Source: CAWJLE01 sp963843645 (GTDB lineage Bacteria; Chloroflexota; Anaerolineae; DAOTYC01). Taken from it: a stretch of 64,000 nt of DNA. Position numbers and translations under genes: made by a program. The notes under the pieces were generated by a model. The model was not told the DNA's origin and made no database searches. It saw only the letters and a list, made by a program, of their open reading frames with translations. Shown here piece after piece: positions 49,068 to 57,847 of the stretch; positions within the stretch are counted from its first letter, which is position 1, and every line of letters begins with the position of its first letter. Where the stretch lies: NCBI GenBank assembly GCA_963843645.1, contig CAWJLE010000002.1, forward strand, positions 124,001 to 188,000, given 5' to 3'.

Positions 49068-49136
49068 CAACTCATGTTGTTGCGCCAGTTTGGTAAACAG
49101 ACCGTACTTCTATCCGAGGCGAGGCGGCGCGAACGC

Positions 49137-49397
49137 CGAGGGGGCGGGCGACCACATCGGGTCGCCACCACGCGCGCGTGGGCGGGGGTGCGACGGCACC
49201 ATGAGGCAGCCGACCACGTCGGGTCGCCCCTACGAACGCGGGCCGGGGGTGCGGCGGCACCATGCGGCGGGCGACCACGTCGGATCGCCCCCACGCGCGC
49301 GGGCCGGGATCCGGCGGCACCATGCGGCGGGCGACCACGTCGGACCGCCCCCACGCGCGCGTTCGTAGGGGCGACCCGATGTGGTCGCCCGCCCCCT
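49137..49397. repeat. Four imperfect ~60-bp tandem repeats closed by an inverted copy
   Basis: Units built on GGCGACCACGTCGGATCGCC and CCACGCGCGCGGGCCGG repeat at ~49141, 49202, 49265 and 49325. A complementary copy (GGGGCGACCCGATGTGGTCG) at 49368-49397 can pair with the first unit. No protein is supported. Confidence 0.85.
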
Positions 49398-49408
49398 CGC
49401 GGCCAGTC

Positions 49409-49480
49409 ATCCTGAGGGAGCGCCCAGCCCAGTGGTCGTCCGGACTGGGTCGTTTGCGACCGAAGGATCTCGCCTGAACT
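49409..49480. repeat. Palindrome family B, half copy
   Basis: CATCCTGAGGGAGCGCCCAG ... GGTCGTTTGCGACCGAAGGATCTCGC, left arm only, including the same 30-base insert as the 41618 copy. The remainder of the gap to 49634 shows nothing recognisable. Confidence 0.7.
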
Positions 49481-49634
49481 GGAGCCATGCCACGCCAACG
49501 GCGAAGGTCGCGCACGTCTTCCGGGACGCAGCCTCTCGCCCGGAGCAGGCCTGCAAACGGACCCATCCCGCCGGCGCCGGCCATCGGCGGACGCGTTTCG
49601 CGCGCCGCCGATGCCGTTGCGGGCCGATGTCAGC

Positions 49635-51278
49635 TCACGGGACGAGCTCAATCTCTCCTGGTTGCCACGTCTTGTCGAAGAACGGCTCGAGCGGACCGTA
49701 GAAGCGCAGCAAGACGAACCAGCCTCTACCGGGGATGGTCTGGATCCAGTTGCCGCGCGCTACCCCTTCGGGCTGCTCGGGCGCGAAATACACCGTCGTG
49801 GAGCCGTCGGCGTTGGGCTCGGCGGCGGGCGACGGATAGCTCTGGCTGCCGGCGCGGGGATAGCGCTGCGGCGTGTCGAGCATGGAACGCGTCTGGTTGT
49901 CGTAAAGCGTCAAGGACCAGAAGTTCTTGGCGGGGACGTCCGCCGGCAGCGTGACTTTGTAAGTCTTGGCGCCGTCGAAGTAATCCTTGTCCGCATCCAC
50001 GGTGGTCATGAGGTACTGCGAGCCGATGCCGCTGAGCCGCATGGCCTCGGCCGGGCTGACCATGATGACGCCGTAATAGAAACTGGTTCGAGCATCCAGC
50101 ATGCTGTACCCGGTGGGCGGGAAGGTCTTGACGCCTTCGGGCGTGCGGAGGCCGTCCTGAACAGGTCCCTCAATCACCGGAGGCGGCGTCTCGAAATCGT
50201 AGCCGCTGACGAACAGGGTCAGCGGCATCCAGGCCGAGCCGGGATAATAGTACCAGCTCGGATCGCGGGGACTCACGAACAGGCTGCGCGCGGTGGCATT
50301 GCCGACGGCGACCGCCTCGGTGAGGATTTTCTTCATCCGGGCGTCGGGCGCAAAGGGCTGGCCCTTGACGATGCCGATCGCCGCAATCGGACCCATCAAC
50401 TCGGGGTCCAGCGAGCCGGCCGGCTGCTGCTGCACGACCTCGTTGAGCTTCTCGTAATAGCTGAAGTCGTTGGGGGGAATGGTGTTCATCACCTTGCCGC
50501 TGATGTCGTGGAAGACCGTCTCGGGCGGCGGCGTAATCGCACCAAGGTGAACCTCGCCACGCAGGAACGCGGCGTAGGACGTGCCGACCCCGCCGGCCTC
50601 GTAGGGGTAGATCTTGATGAACTCACGGATTTGCTCGACTGCCGGCTTCGGGCTGTTGTTCTCCAGGAACATGCGGCCGAACCAGATCACGTACGTCGTC
50701 TTGGCGTGCGAGATGAAGAACCCGCCCTCCGGCAGCGGACCGTCGTAGCCGGGCGGCACGATCAGGTACTTTCCGCCCAGGCCGCGATCGGGACCGGGCC
50801 CGCCCACATCGGTCACCCAGCGGAACCAATAGTCGTTGATGCCGCCGAGAAACCTGGGTGGCGTCTCCAACACCATGGGACCCTTGGTCAGGTCCAGGAA
50901 CCCCGAGGTATATACCGTGTCCGCGTTGGCCGTCAGGAACATCGCCTTCGCGTCCATCATGTCGGCGGAGATGAGGGCCGTGTTGTCATTCACGCCGGCG
51001 GCAAGGTAGCCCTGGTGCATGGCGTGCACGCTGACGCCCTGAATGGTGTTCACGAACGCCTCGAAGGCGTGCGTAAAGTCGAGGTTGTCGTAGACCCTGG
51101 CGAGCGTGTCCTGACTCGGCATACCGTCCGTGAATTCGAGCGTGCCGATTGGGGACTCGACCTTGTTGGGCGTCGTGATCGAGGGCGGAATTGGGTCGGC
51201 TGCCTGGGCGGCCGTCGCCGCGGACAGTAACCCGATCAGCACTCCAACCACTATCGACAGATAAACCAGCCGTTTCAT
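49635..51278 (-). CDS. Exported DUF1254/DUF1214 domain protein
   Basis: 547 aa, intact, from MKRLVYLSIVVGVLIGLLSAATAAQA behind AAAGGAGGAAGGG. The DUF1254 region (~60-190) holds NTIQGVSVHAMHQGYLAAG and TANADTVYTSGFLDLTKGPMVLE. The DUF1214 region (~430-540) holds AKNFWSLTLYDNQTRSMLDTPQRYPRAGS and WIQTIPGRGWFVLLRFYGPLEPFFDKTWQPGEI. Secreted proteins of this type are common, and several are annotated as hydrolases, but no activity is established. Only the later Met is taken because it starts a proper signal peptide. Confidence 0.88.
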   Translation of the reverse strand: MKRLVYLSIVVGVLIGLLSAATAAQAADPIPPSITTPNKVESPIGTLEFTDGMPSQDTLARVYDNLDFTHAFEAFVNTIQGVSVHAMHQGYLAAGVNDNTALISADMMDAKAMFLTANADTVYTSGFLDLTKGPMVLETPPRFLGGINDYWFRWVTDVGGPGPDRGLGGKYLIVPPGYDGPLPEGGFFISHAKTTYVIWFGRMFLENNSPKPAVEQIREFIKIYPYEAGGVGTSYAAFLRGEVHLGAITPPPETVFHDISGKVMNTIPPNDFSYYEKLNEVVQQQPAGSLDPELMGPIAAIGIVKGQPFAPDARMKKILTEAVAVGNATARSLFVSPRDPSWYYYPGSAWMPLTLFVSGYDFETPPPVIEGPVQDGLRTPEGVKTFPPTGYSMLDARTSFYYGVIMVSPAEAMRLSGIGSQYLMTTVDADKDYFDGAKTYKVTLPADVPAKNFWSLTLYDNQTRSMLDTPQRYPRAGSQSYPSPAAEPNADGSTTVYFAPEQPEGVARGNWIQTIPGRGWFVLLRFYGPLEPFFDKTWQPGEIELVP

Positions 51279-51554
51279 CCCTTCCTCCTTTTGGTCTTGC
51301 AGAATTTTCGCCACCAGCGATTCGAACAGCTCGGCCAGGCGAGCCGGCATGCGGTCCATGTTGCTGCAGCAACGAAGAAAATCTTGCCGAGAGTCTGACG
51401 AGCCCGTCGGGTTCCGGCAAGCAAGTTTGCGTAGTCTTAAATTTATTATACCAGCATAATCTCAAGTTTGCACGTGGCTCAGGGCAATTGCGTTGAGTCA
51501 CGTGGCTGACACAGGGCGGGGAGCGTATCGCGGGTAATGTATGGGACTGCGGCC

Positions 51555-51840
51555 GGACTCATGTCACCCCGTCCGACTCCAGTCGCCCCTCCGACTCATG
51601 TCGCCCCTCCGACTCATGTCGCCCCGTCCGACTTATGTCACCCTGAGGGAGCGTCGTTTGCGACCGAGGGGTCTCGCGCGCGAAATGCGAGTCCATCTTG
51701 GTCACGCCTGACGACTCGCATTTCGCGCGCGAGACCCCTCGGTCGCAAACGACGCTCCCTCAGGGTGACATAAGTCGGACGGGGCGACATGAGTCGGACG
51801 GGGTGACATATTTCGCAGGGGGGACATAAGTCGGAGCGGG
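51555..51840. repeat. Palindrome family B, largest intact copy
   Basis: Core GTCACCCTGAGGGAGCGTCG ... TCTCGCGCGCGAAATGCGAG with perfect complement. The outer arms carry repeated GTCCGACTCATGTCGCCCC words on the left and complementary GGGGCGACATGAGTCGGACG words on the right. Confidence 0.88.
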
Positions 51841-51880
51841 GACGAGCGCGACAGTTTCGATGCAATCGCCCTGCCCCAAC

Positions 51881-52046
51881 CTGACTCCTACCGACTTTGC
51901 TCACTCAGCCGCCGCAGACCTCTCTCCCGGCCTCTCCCCTGCAAAGGGAGAGGAGCAAATCGGTTGACGTTCTCCTCTCCCTTTGCAGGGGAGAGGCCGG
52001 GAGAGAGGTCTGCGGCGGCTGAGTGAGCAAAGTGGGTAGGAGTCAG
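51881..52046. repeat. Palindrome family D, largest copy
   Basis: Outer arm CTGACTCCTACC, then CTTTGCTCACTCAGCCGCCG, then the standard CAGACCTCTCTCCCGGCCTC core and exact complements; stem of ~75 bp. It ends 12 bp before the mazG promoter. Confidence 0.88.
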
Positions 52047-52058
52047 TGCCCCAACTCC

Positions 52059-52087
52059 TTGTTCGATGCCGCCATCGGCGGTATAAT
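52059..52087 (+). promoter_or_regulatory. Promoter of mazG
   Basis: TTGTTC, 17-bp spacer, TATAAT, 50 bp before the ATG at 52138. Confidence 0.72.
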
Positions 52088-52137
52088 AGGCACGCGATCC
52101 CGGCGGCGCCGGGCAGCTCAAATCCGACACGACGAGG

Positions 52138-53592
52138 ATGCAGATGCCGATCATCATACTGGGCCTGGGGCCCGGTGACATAAAGCACCTGACGCAGGAA
52201 GCCTGGCAGGTGCTGCAGGATAGCCGCGAGATCTACGTGCGCACGCGGCGCCACCCGCTGGTGGAGCAGCTGCCCGCGCACCTGGTCGTCCACAGCTTCG
52301 ATCACGTCTACGAGCGCGAGACCGAGTTCGGCGCCGTGTACGAGACGATCGCCCGCGAGGTGCTGGCCCTGGGCCGGCGGCCGGACGGCGTGGTATACGC
52401 CGTGCCGGGCCATCCGATGGTGGGCGAATCGTCGATGCAGCGCATCCGCGCGCTCGCGGCCGCGGACGGCGTCCCCGTCCGCATCGTCGACGGGCTGAGC
52501 TTCATCGAGCCGACCCTCACCCTGCTGGGCCTGGACGCGCTGCAGGGCGTGCAGATTGCGGACGCGACCGAGCTGGCGGCGCTGCACCATCCGCCGCTGA
52601 ATCCGGACCGCCCGGCGTTGATCAGCCAGGTTTACAGCCGCGCGGTCGCGGCGGACGTCAAGCTCACGCTGATGAACCAGTACCCCGACGACCATCCCGT
52701 CACCCTGGTGTCGGCCGCCGGCACGTCCGCGGCGAGGCAGGCGACGCTTCCCCTGCACGAGCTGGACCTGCGCTCGGACATCGACCACCTGACCTCGCTA
52801 TACGTCCCGCCCCTGGCCGAGGCCGGCGCGGTGGAGACCTTCCAGGAGACCGTCGCGCGCCTGCGGGCGCCGAACGGCTGCCCGTGGGACCGCGAGCAGA
52901 CGCACCTCACGCTGCGGGCCAGCCTGCTGGAAGAGACGTACGAAGTGCTGCATGCCCTGGACACCGAAAACGTCGACGAGCTGTGCGAGGAGATGGGCGA
53001 CCTGCTGATGCAGATCGTGATCCACTCGCAGATCGCCACGGAGGAAAGCGAGTTCCGCTTCGCCGACGTCGTCGCGGCCATCGACCGCAAGATCAAGCGG
53101 CGCCATCCGCACGTGTTCGGCAGCGCGGTCGTCGACGGTTCCGAAGAGGTGCTGCGGAACTGGGAAGAGATCAAGCGCGCCGAGCGCGGCCAGAGCGACA
53201 ACGAGAACATTCTGGCCAACGTGCCCACCGCGCTGCCGGCCCTGTCCGTCGCCGACTCGTATCAGCGCCGCGTGGTCCGCGTGGGTTTCGACTGGCCCAA
53301 CATCCAGGGTGTGGTCGACAAGATCGCCGAGGAGGCGGCCGAGATCCGCAGCGCGCCGGACAAGGCCGCGCAGGCGAGCGAGATCGGCGACCTGCTCTTC
53401 GCCGTCGTCAACTACGCGCGCTGGCTGGAGATCGACGCCGAGAGCGCACTGCGCGAGACGAACGCCCGGTTCGGCCGTCGGTTCGCGGCCATGGAGCGGC
53501 TGGCCCGCCAGCGCGGAACCACGCTGAAGGACCTGTCGCTGGACGCCCAGGAAGCCCTGTGGCAAGAGGTAAAAAAAGAGACCGACGCCTGA
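52138..53592 (+). CDS. mazG: Tetrapyrrole methylase-like domain fused to MazG (YabN type)
   Basis: 484 aa, intact. Residues 1-~230 are a SAM-dependent tetrapyrrole (corrin/porphyrin) methylase fold (IIILGLGPGDIKHLTQEAWQ, VVYAVPGHPMVGESS). Residues ~245-480 are MazG nucleoside triphosphate pyrophosphohydrolase: FQETVARLRAPNGCPWDREQTHLTLRASLLEETYEV, EMGDLLMQIVIHSQIA with the ExxE/ExxD metal motifs, and a second helical half with IAEEAAEI ... EIGDLLFAVVNYARW. It removes non-canonical or excess NTPs; the methylase domain is often inactive in YabN proteins. Promoter 50 bp upstream. Confidence 0.92.
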   Translation: MQMPIIILGLGPGDIKHLTQEAWQVLQDSREIYVRTRRHPLVEQLPAHLVVHSFDHVYERETEFGAVYETIAREVLALGRRPDGVVYAVPGHPMVGESSMQRIRALAAADGVPVRIVDGLSFIEPTLTLLGLDALQGVQIADATELAALHHPPLNPDRPALISQVYSRAVAADVKLTLMNQYPDDHPVTLVSAAGTSAARQATLPLHELDLRSDIDHLTSLYVPPLAEAGAVETFQETVARLRAPNGCPWDREQTHLTLRASLLEETYEVLHALDTENVDELCEEMGDLLMQIVIHSQIATEESEFRFADVVAAIDRKIKRRHPHVFGSAVVDGSEEVLRNWEEIKRAERGQSDNENILANVPTALPALSVADSYQRRVVRVGFDWPNIQGVVDKIAEEAAEIRSAPDKAAQASEIGDLLFAVVNYARWLEIDAESALRETNARFGRRFAAMERLARQRGTTLKDLSLDAQEALWQEVKKETDA

Positions 53593-53622
53593 GTGTCGGT
53601 CCATTTCTGGGATGTTGCTGAG

Positions 53623-53697
53623 TCGGGGCGAGAGGACTTGAACCTCCGACCTCACGGTCCCGAACCGTGCGCGCTAGCCGGTCTGCGCTACGCCCCG
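53623..53697 (-). tRNA. tRNA-Pro (anticodon CGG)
   Basis: Acceptor stem CGGGGCG/CGCCCCG, D-arm GCGCAGACCGGCTAGCGC, anticodon stem-loop CACGG-TTCGGGA-CCGTG with CGG, and T-arm GGAGG-TTCAAGT-CCTCT. Discriminator A; CCA is not encoded. Lies just after mazG on the opposite strand. Confidence 0.95.
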
Positions 53698-53746
53698 ATC
53701 AGTTACGGGGAAGATTATACACCAGGTCGTGTGGTTCCGCAAATGG

Positions 53747-53826
53747 GGCGTGATGCGTGGCACGCGAACGCGACGAGCCCCGCGCGGAAAGCCTGGCACT
53801 ACGTATCACGCATCACGCATTGCGTC
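53747..53826. repeat. Repeat family G, copy 2
   Basis: GGGGCGTGATGCGTGGCACG and CTACGTATCACGCATCACGC words, partly complementary, similar to the array at 20475-20580. Confidence 0.6.
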
Positions 53827-53844
53827 TATTGGAGGAGCAAGTTG

Positions 53845-54282
53845 ATGACGCGTTCGTCCCGCCGCGCCGAGCGAGAACACCCGGCGAACAATCACCGGTC
53901 TCTGGCGCCCACCAAGACCGAGACCACGCTGCTGTTTGCGATCGTGCCGCTGCTGATCGTCGCCTTCGTCTTCAGCCAGGCGATCATTCAGCTGGACCAG
54001 AACGGGTACGCCGTGTGGTTGGTGGCGTGGGGCATGGCCACGTTCGTGACCTACGGCCTGGACAAGCTGCTGGCCCGCCTGGGCTGGTGGCGCGTCCCGG
54101 AGATTTTGCTGCACCTGCTGGCGCTGGCCGGCGGGTTCGCGGGCGGCTGGCTGGGGATGCTCATCTTCTGGCACAAGGTCCGCAAGACCAGCTTCTGGGT
54201 GGTGCTGTTCGTGGCCACGGTGATTCACGGCGCAGCCGTGTATTGGCTGTACGTCCGCGGCGGCACGATACTGGGGTTGTAA
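53845..54282 (+). CDS. DUF1294 family membrane protein
   Basis: 145 aa, ATG behind GGAGGAG. Hydrophilic Arg-rich N-terminus, two helices (TLLFAIVPLLIVAFVFSQAI, VWLVAWGMATFVTYGLDK), then the DUF1294 signature DKLLARLGWWRVPEILLHLL and FWHKVRKTSFWVVLF, and a final helix. Small integral membrane family of unknown function; some homologues carry a cold-shock domain, absent here. Confidence 0.87.
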   Translation: MTRSSRRAEREHPANNHRSLAPTKTETTLLFAIVPLLIVAFVFSQAIIQLDQNGYAVWLVAWGMATFVTYGLDKLLARLGWWRVPEILLHLLALAGGFAGGWLGMLIFWHKVRKTSFWVVLFVATVIHGAAVYWLYVRGGTILGL

Positions 54283-54359
54283 CGGCGGGGGCAGGGCATC
54301 CCCGGGCGGGAATCGGGCCGTCCACAGATGTGTGTGCATGTCAAATTGCGCTTGGATTC

Positions 54360-54513
54360 CCCGCGCACATCGACCATTGGTTGGGTAGCAACTGGTCGAT
54401 GGGCACAACCAATCAACCGGCGACTGTCATCAGTCGCGGGATCGACTTAGGATGTTGTTCTCTTTTCAGGGTCGTTGTCCCTCTTCCAATCGGCGCGCCA
54501 GGTAGGTGCCAGG
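54360..54513 (-). ncRNA. Candidate structured RNA at the 3' side of the second IS110-type element
   Basis: CATCGACCA-ttg-GTTG-loop-CAAC-TGGTCGATG (54368-54401) and GCGACTG-TCAT-CAGTCGC (54420-54437) are perfect stems in the non-coding stretch next to the transposase stop. IS1111-group elements keep their bridge RNA on this side. The element ends are not defined. Confidence 0.3.
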
Positions 54514-55725
54514 CTATTCCAGACGGGAAGGTGGCAACTTCAGGTTTCGACCGGTGCCTAGCGGTATGGAGGTCAGGTCGGCACCGAGGCCGAGCCGATC
54601 CAGTTGAGCACGGACATAGGCTGCCGCCGGTTGTTGGCCCGGTCGGCGAGCGCGACGTAGCGTGTAGGCGTGATGCAACAGCTTGCGGGCCACTAACGCG
54701 GCGGTAGCGAAGCGACTGGCGGTCTGGTCGCGAAGGACGTGCCACACGGTCACCAGTAGACGCCGGGCAATGGCCACGATAGTCCTGTTGTGCCCGAGGC
54801 GGGGCACTAGGCGGGCGTAGACGGCTTTCCAGTGCGGGTCGTGTTCCGTGGCTACCTGAGCGGCTTCCACCATGGCGGTCCGCAGATCGCGGCGGCCCGT
54901 TTTGGTAATATGCCCGCTGGTGTGGGTTTCGCCGCTGTCATGCACCGCGGCCCCTAAGCCGGCGTAGCCGACGAGTTGCTTGGGCTGGGGAAAGCGCTCA
55001 ATGGTCCCGATAGCGGCCAGCAGGGTCATCGCCGTCAGCACCCGGATGCCGGTCAGCTGGACCAAAAGGGGCACGCGCTCATCGCTACTGGCCAGAGTCG
55101 TCAGGGTCTCTTCCAGCTTCGCGATCTGATCGGTGGCGAAAATAAGGGTTTCTAGATCGTTCTGGATAGCTGCTTGCTCGACCAGCGACGGTCCCTGAGC
55201 CAACCACCAGCCGCGACGCTCGGCGGTGAACAGGTTGCCCGCGGGCGGGGCCACCCGGTAGCGGTGCAGGACGGCATGCAGGCGATTTTTGGCCTGGGTG
55301 CTCAAGCAGACCATCCGGGCGCGTTTGCGCAGCAGGGCACGCAGTTGGCGGACCTCTTCTGGCGGCACCCACACCCCGGTCAGCAGCCCCGCGGCATGCA
55401 AGCGGGCCAAGGTGTAGGCGGCTTTGGCATCGGTCTTAACCCGCGCTTGAGTGATGGCCTGGACGTGCGGCGGATGAACGATCGTCACAGAGTGGACGTG
55501 CGGCGTCAGGTCATCGTACAGGCTGTACCCATTGCACGTCATCTCCAAGACCACGGCATCGGCTGGGGTAAGTTTTTGCCGGGCCCAGTCATCGAGATTA
55601 CAATACTCGATGCGGCGTGGCCCCACCAATTGCTGGCCCTGGGGATCCACGATCACGGCGACCAAGTAGCTCTTGTGCACATCCAGGCCGACAAACCGGG
55701 TGACAGACGAACGGTCGCTAGACAT
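54514..55725 (-). CDS. IS110/IS1111-type transposase
   Basis: 403 aa, intact, from MSSDRSSVTRFVGLDVHKSYLVA (first catalytic Asp). Other RuvC-like acidic positions: VVLEMTCNGYSLYDDL and ARVKTDAKAAYTLARL. The C-terminal Transposase_20 part contains LTGIRVLTAMTLLAAIGTIERFPQPKQLVGYAGLGAAVHDSG and GHITKTGRRDLRTAMVEAA with the conserved serine region. It differs strongly from the first IS110 protein (26838-28214), so the two elements are unrelated insertions. Longer upstream reading frame is non-coding element DNA. Confidence 0.9.
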   Translation of the reverse strand: MSSDRSSVTRFVGLDVHKSYLVAVIVDPQGQQLVGPRRIEYCNLDDWARQKLTPADAVVLEMTCNGYSLYDDLTPHVHSVTIVHPPHVQAITQARVKTDAKAAYTLARLHAAGLLTGVWVPPEEVRQLRALLRKRARMVCLSTQAKNRLHAVLHRYRVAPPAGNLFTAERRGWWLAQGPSLVEQAAIQNDLETLIFATDQIAKLEETLTTLASSDERVPLLVQLTGIRVLTAMTLLAAIGTIERFPQPKQLVGYAGLGAAVHDSGETHTSGHITKTGRRDLRTAMVEAAQVATEHDPHWKAVYARLVPRLGHNRTIVAIARRLLVTVWHVLRDQTASRFATAALVARKLLHHAYTLRRARRPGQQPAAAYVRAQLDRLGLGADLTSIPLGTGRNLKLPPSRLE

Positions 55726-56027
55726 GAGGCTCTCTCCTGTGCAGACGTAGAGCTGACTGTCCGAGGCAGCGCGGCCAGGTGCGTCGTTTCGAGGACGTGA
55801 ACACACCCACAGATACGGGCTAGATCGTAGCACGATCTTCCCAGGTGAGCTTTCGAGCGGTCCGTCAAACACGAATACGGGTTGCCTCCCAGGGACGGCG
55901 CGACGGGCCTTGGCGTCCACGCACCTGGAGCAGACGCCCCGCTCCTCACCGGACACGGGTACTATGCTCCAAAACGCACCTGACCGCAAAGGCGAGGCTA
56001 CGCTGCTTCTCGCCCACAACATGCTAA

Positions 56028-56101
56028 CACGAATAGAACCGCGAATACACGAATCACAACCCGTTCGGGACCGCATTCGCGTATTCGTGGTTCTATTCGT
56101 G
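56028..56101. repeat. Inverted repeat family H
   Basis: CACGAATAGAACCGCGAATA CACGAAT pairs with ATTCGCGTATTCGTGGTTCTATTCGTG around a ~20-base loop; 14 bp beyond the mug-like stop. The stretch 55726-56027 is the upstream non-coding part of the IS element and shows no gene. Confidence 0.85.
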
Positions 56102-56115
56102 GACGGCCCGGTTTC

Positions 56116-56619
56116 CTACTCGTGCATGGTGCGGACGAAGTCGGCGAGGGCCTGCCAGTAGGAGGGCTCGTAGAAGCGACGCGCGCCGGCCGAGGTGGAC
56201 GGCAGGACGAAGGGCTGCGCCCCGTGGATGCGCGCGCAGTGCTCGTGGCCCAGGTTGGTCGGATACCCGTAGTATTCCTCCGCGGCCCGACGGCTCGTGA
56301 AGGCGACGACCCGTGGGGTGTACTCCCGCACCTTGTCGTCGAAGGCCTGGCGATCGGCGGTGGTGATGCCCGGCAGGTCGGCCTCGTCGCCGGCGTGCTC
56401 GGCGGCCAGGTTCGTCAGGCCCAGGCCAAACTCGAGCACGTCCCGATACTCCGCCGCGCAGAGCGCCCGCGGCGTCAGGCCCAGCTCGAACAAGAGAGGC
56501 CAGAACCAGTTGCCGGGACCGGCGTAGTATGCGCCGGCTTCCGCCGCGGCGCTGCCCGCCGTCAGACCACAGAATACGACCTTCAATCCGGGAGCGAGGA
56601 CGTCAGGTAGGATCGGCAT
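56116..56619 (-). CDS. Mismatch-specific (Mug/TDG-like) DNA glycosylase
   Basis: 167 aa, ATG behind GGAGGTGTCCCC. VLAPGLKVVFCGLTAGSAAAEAGAYYAGPGNWFWPLLFELGL matches the Mug/TDG opening, GLTNLAAEHAGDEADLP follows, and the C-terminal DNA-binding block reads FVLPSTSAGARRFYEPSYWQAL. The classic GINPG motif with catalytic Asn is replaced by GLTAG; a known actinobacterial-type subgroup shows the same change. Expected role: removal of U or T from G mismatches; catalytic mechanism in this subgroup is unclear. Confidence 0.82.
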   Translation of the reverse strand: MPILPDVLAPGLKVVFCGLTAGSAAAEAGAYYAGPGNWFWPLLFELGLTPRALCAAEYRDVLEFGLGLTNLAAEHAGDEADLPGITTADRQAFDDKVREYTPRVVAFTSRRAAEEYYGYPTNLGHEHCARIHGAQPFVLPSTSAGARRFYEPSYWQALADFVRTMHE

Positions 56620-56697
56620 GGGGACACCTCCAGTGAACCTGAGGATCAATCCTCAGGCTGACGAGCTCAAGCACGCTGAAGCGCGCTGGAACACTGC

Positions 56698-57228
56698 CTA
56701 CGAGCCTGGTTCAGCAGACTTCTGCTGGATAGCCTGAGGATTTATCCTCAGTGCATGCTTCTCCCGCTCGGCGCACAGCGCGGCGGCATCAGGCTGCGGC
56801 CAGCCCGCGGCAGCGAGCGCGGCCCAATCCTCGTCGAACACCACGGCGTCGTTGTAGACCACGCGGCCGGACGGGTCGGTGACGAACAGAAAGGCGGGCT
56901 GGACGACGTAGAGCACGCGGCACAGCTCGCCCGTTTCGTTTACCAGCTGAAAGAAGCTCCCCGGCGGTGTAACGACGGACTCGTCCGCGCCCAGTTCCAG
57001 GGTGTATGGCGCGGCAGCCGCGGGGTCCTTCATGCGGACGGTCAGCGCACCGGAGCGTACCCAGATGATCTGCGTGACCAGTGGATGCAGGTGGATCTTC
57101 GAGGCCGTGTGGGGCTCGATTTCGCCGCCGGCGATGCTGAGGTCCACGGTGGGGTCCGCCGGCACCGTCCGGACGAGCGTGCCGTCCGGAACGCGAAAGG
57201 CCTCACCGAGGCGCAAAACGCGGTTCAT
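56698..57228 (-). CDS. Cupin domain protein
   Basis: 176 aa, ATG chosen for CGGAGG 8-9 bases upstream. Single cupin barrel: DLSIAGGEIEPHTASKIHLHPLVTQIIWVRSGALTVRMKD and the second motif PPGSFFQLVNETGELCRVLYVVQPAFLF. His pair HLHP may bind a metal. The C-terminal helix-rich extension (DEDWAALAAAGWPQPD) is like that of cupins acting on small organics. Substrate unknown. The 56640-56740 intergene holds two short hairpins (CTGAGGAT/ATCCTCAG). Confidence 0.75.
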   Translation of the reverse strand: MNRVLRLGEAFRVPDGTLVRTVPADPTVDLSIAGGEIEPHTASKIHLHPLVTQIIWVRSGALTVRMKDPAAAAPYTLELGADESVVTPPGSFFQLVNETGELCRVLYVVQPAFLFVTDPSGRVVYNDAVVFDEDWAALAAAGWPQPDAAALCAEREKHALRINPQAIQQKSAEPGS

Positions 57229-57354
57229 GAGACGCACCTCCGAGGATGCTTGAGCGGCGACCCGATTGGGCGACCGGGCCGTCGCGCCTCAATCCTGGCC
57301 GGATTCTAGCACCGGCCGGGCGGCGATGTCAAGAAAAGTGGGACTGCCGGAGGG

Positions 57355-57738
57355 CTACCTCATGCCGTGCAGACCCACCTGGTTCCCTTCCGTGTCGGCG
57401 ATCATGACGATGTAGCCCATTTCGCCGTCGCCGATGGGGAATTTCGGCTGGACGATCTTCCCCCCGGCTTTCTCCACCCGCGCCGCAACCTCATCGAGCT
57501 TGTCCCCGCAATTCAAATAGACCCGTGTGCCGTGGACTGACGGCTTGTAGTTCGGGTCCGGCGGCACGATGTCCCCACCCGCGCCTTCCTGGCCGTCCAT
57601 CGGGAAAAATCCCATCTTCTGGCCCGCGAACGTGTCCACGCGGACCGGGGCGCCCAGGATGTCGGAATAGAACTTCACCGCGCGATCGAAATCCAACGTC
57701 GGAACGTCGAACCACACAATCACATTCGGGTTTGGCAT
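57355..57738 (-). CDS. VOC (glyoxalase/bleomycin resistance) family protein
   Basis: 127 aa, intact. VIVWFDVPTLDFDRAVKFYSDILGAPVRV opens the vicinal oxygen chelate fold; the second half VYLNCGDKLDEVAARVEKAGGKIVQPKFPIGDGEMGYIVMIADTEGNQVGL matches the PhnB/YaeR-like branch. Metal ligands of true glyoxalases are only partly present, so a specific reaction cannot be named. Confidence 0.87.
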   Translation of the reverse strand: MPNPNVIVWFDVPTLDFDRAVKFYSDILGAPVRVDTFAGQKMGFFPMDGQEGAGGDIVPPDPNYKPSVHGTRVYLNCGDKLDEVAARVEKAGGKIVQPKFPIGDGEMGYIVMIADTEGNQVGLHGMR

Positions 57739-57847
57739 CTTACTACCTCCTGCATCTTCTTCGTTGACGACTCCAATGTGAAATACCTCAGGCCGGGCTT
57801 GACTCTACCAGGCCTGGGCCGCGTGCGCCATGCGTTTCGTCATAATC

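Noticed and set aside
49137..49397. CRISPR array
   Set aside because: Units are contiguous ~60-bp repeats without unique spacers, and no cas genes are present. The 14-bp repeats at 63723 and the TNTPAA-coding repeats at 9660 fail for the same reason.
52798..53655. Frame overlapping mazG and the tRNA on the minus strand
   Set aside because: It includes the tRNA gene and reads the antisense of an intact mazG.
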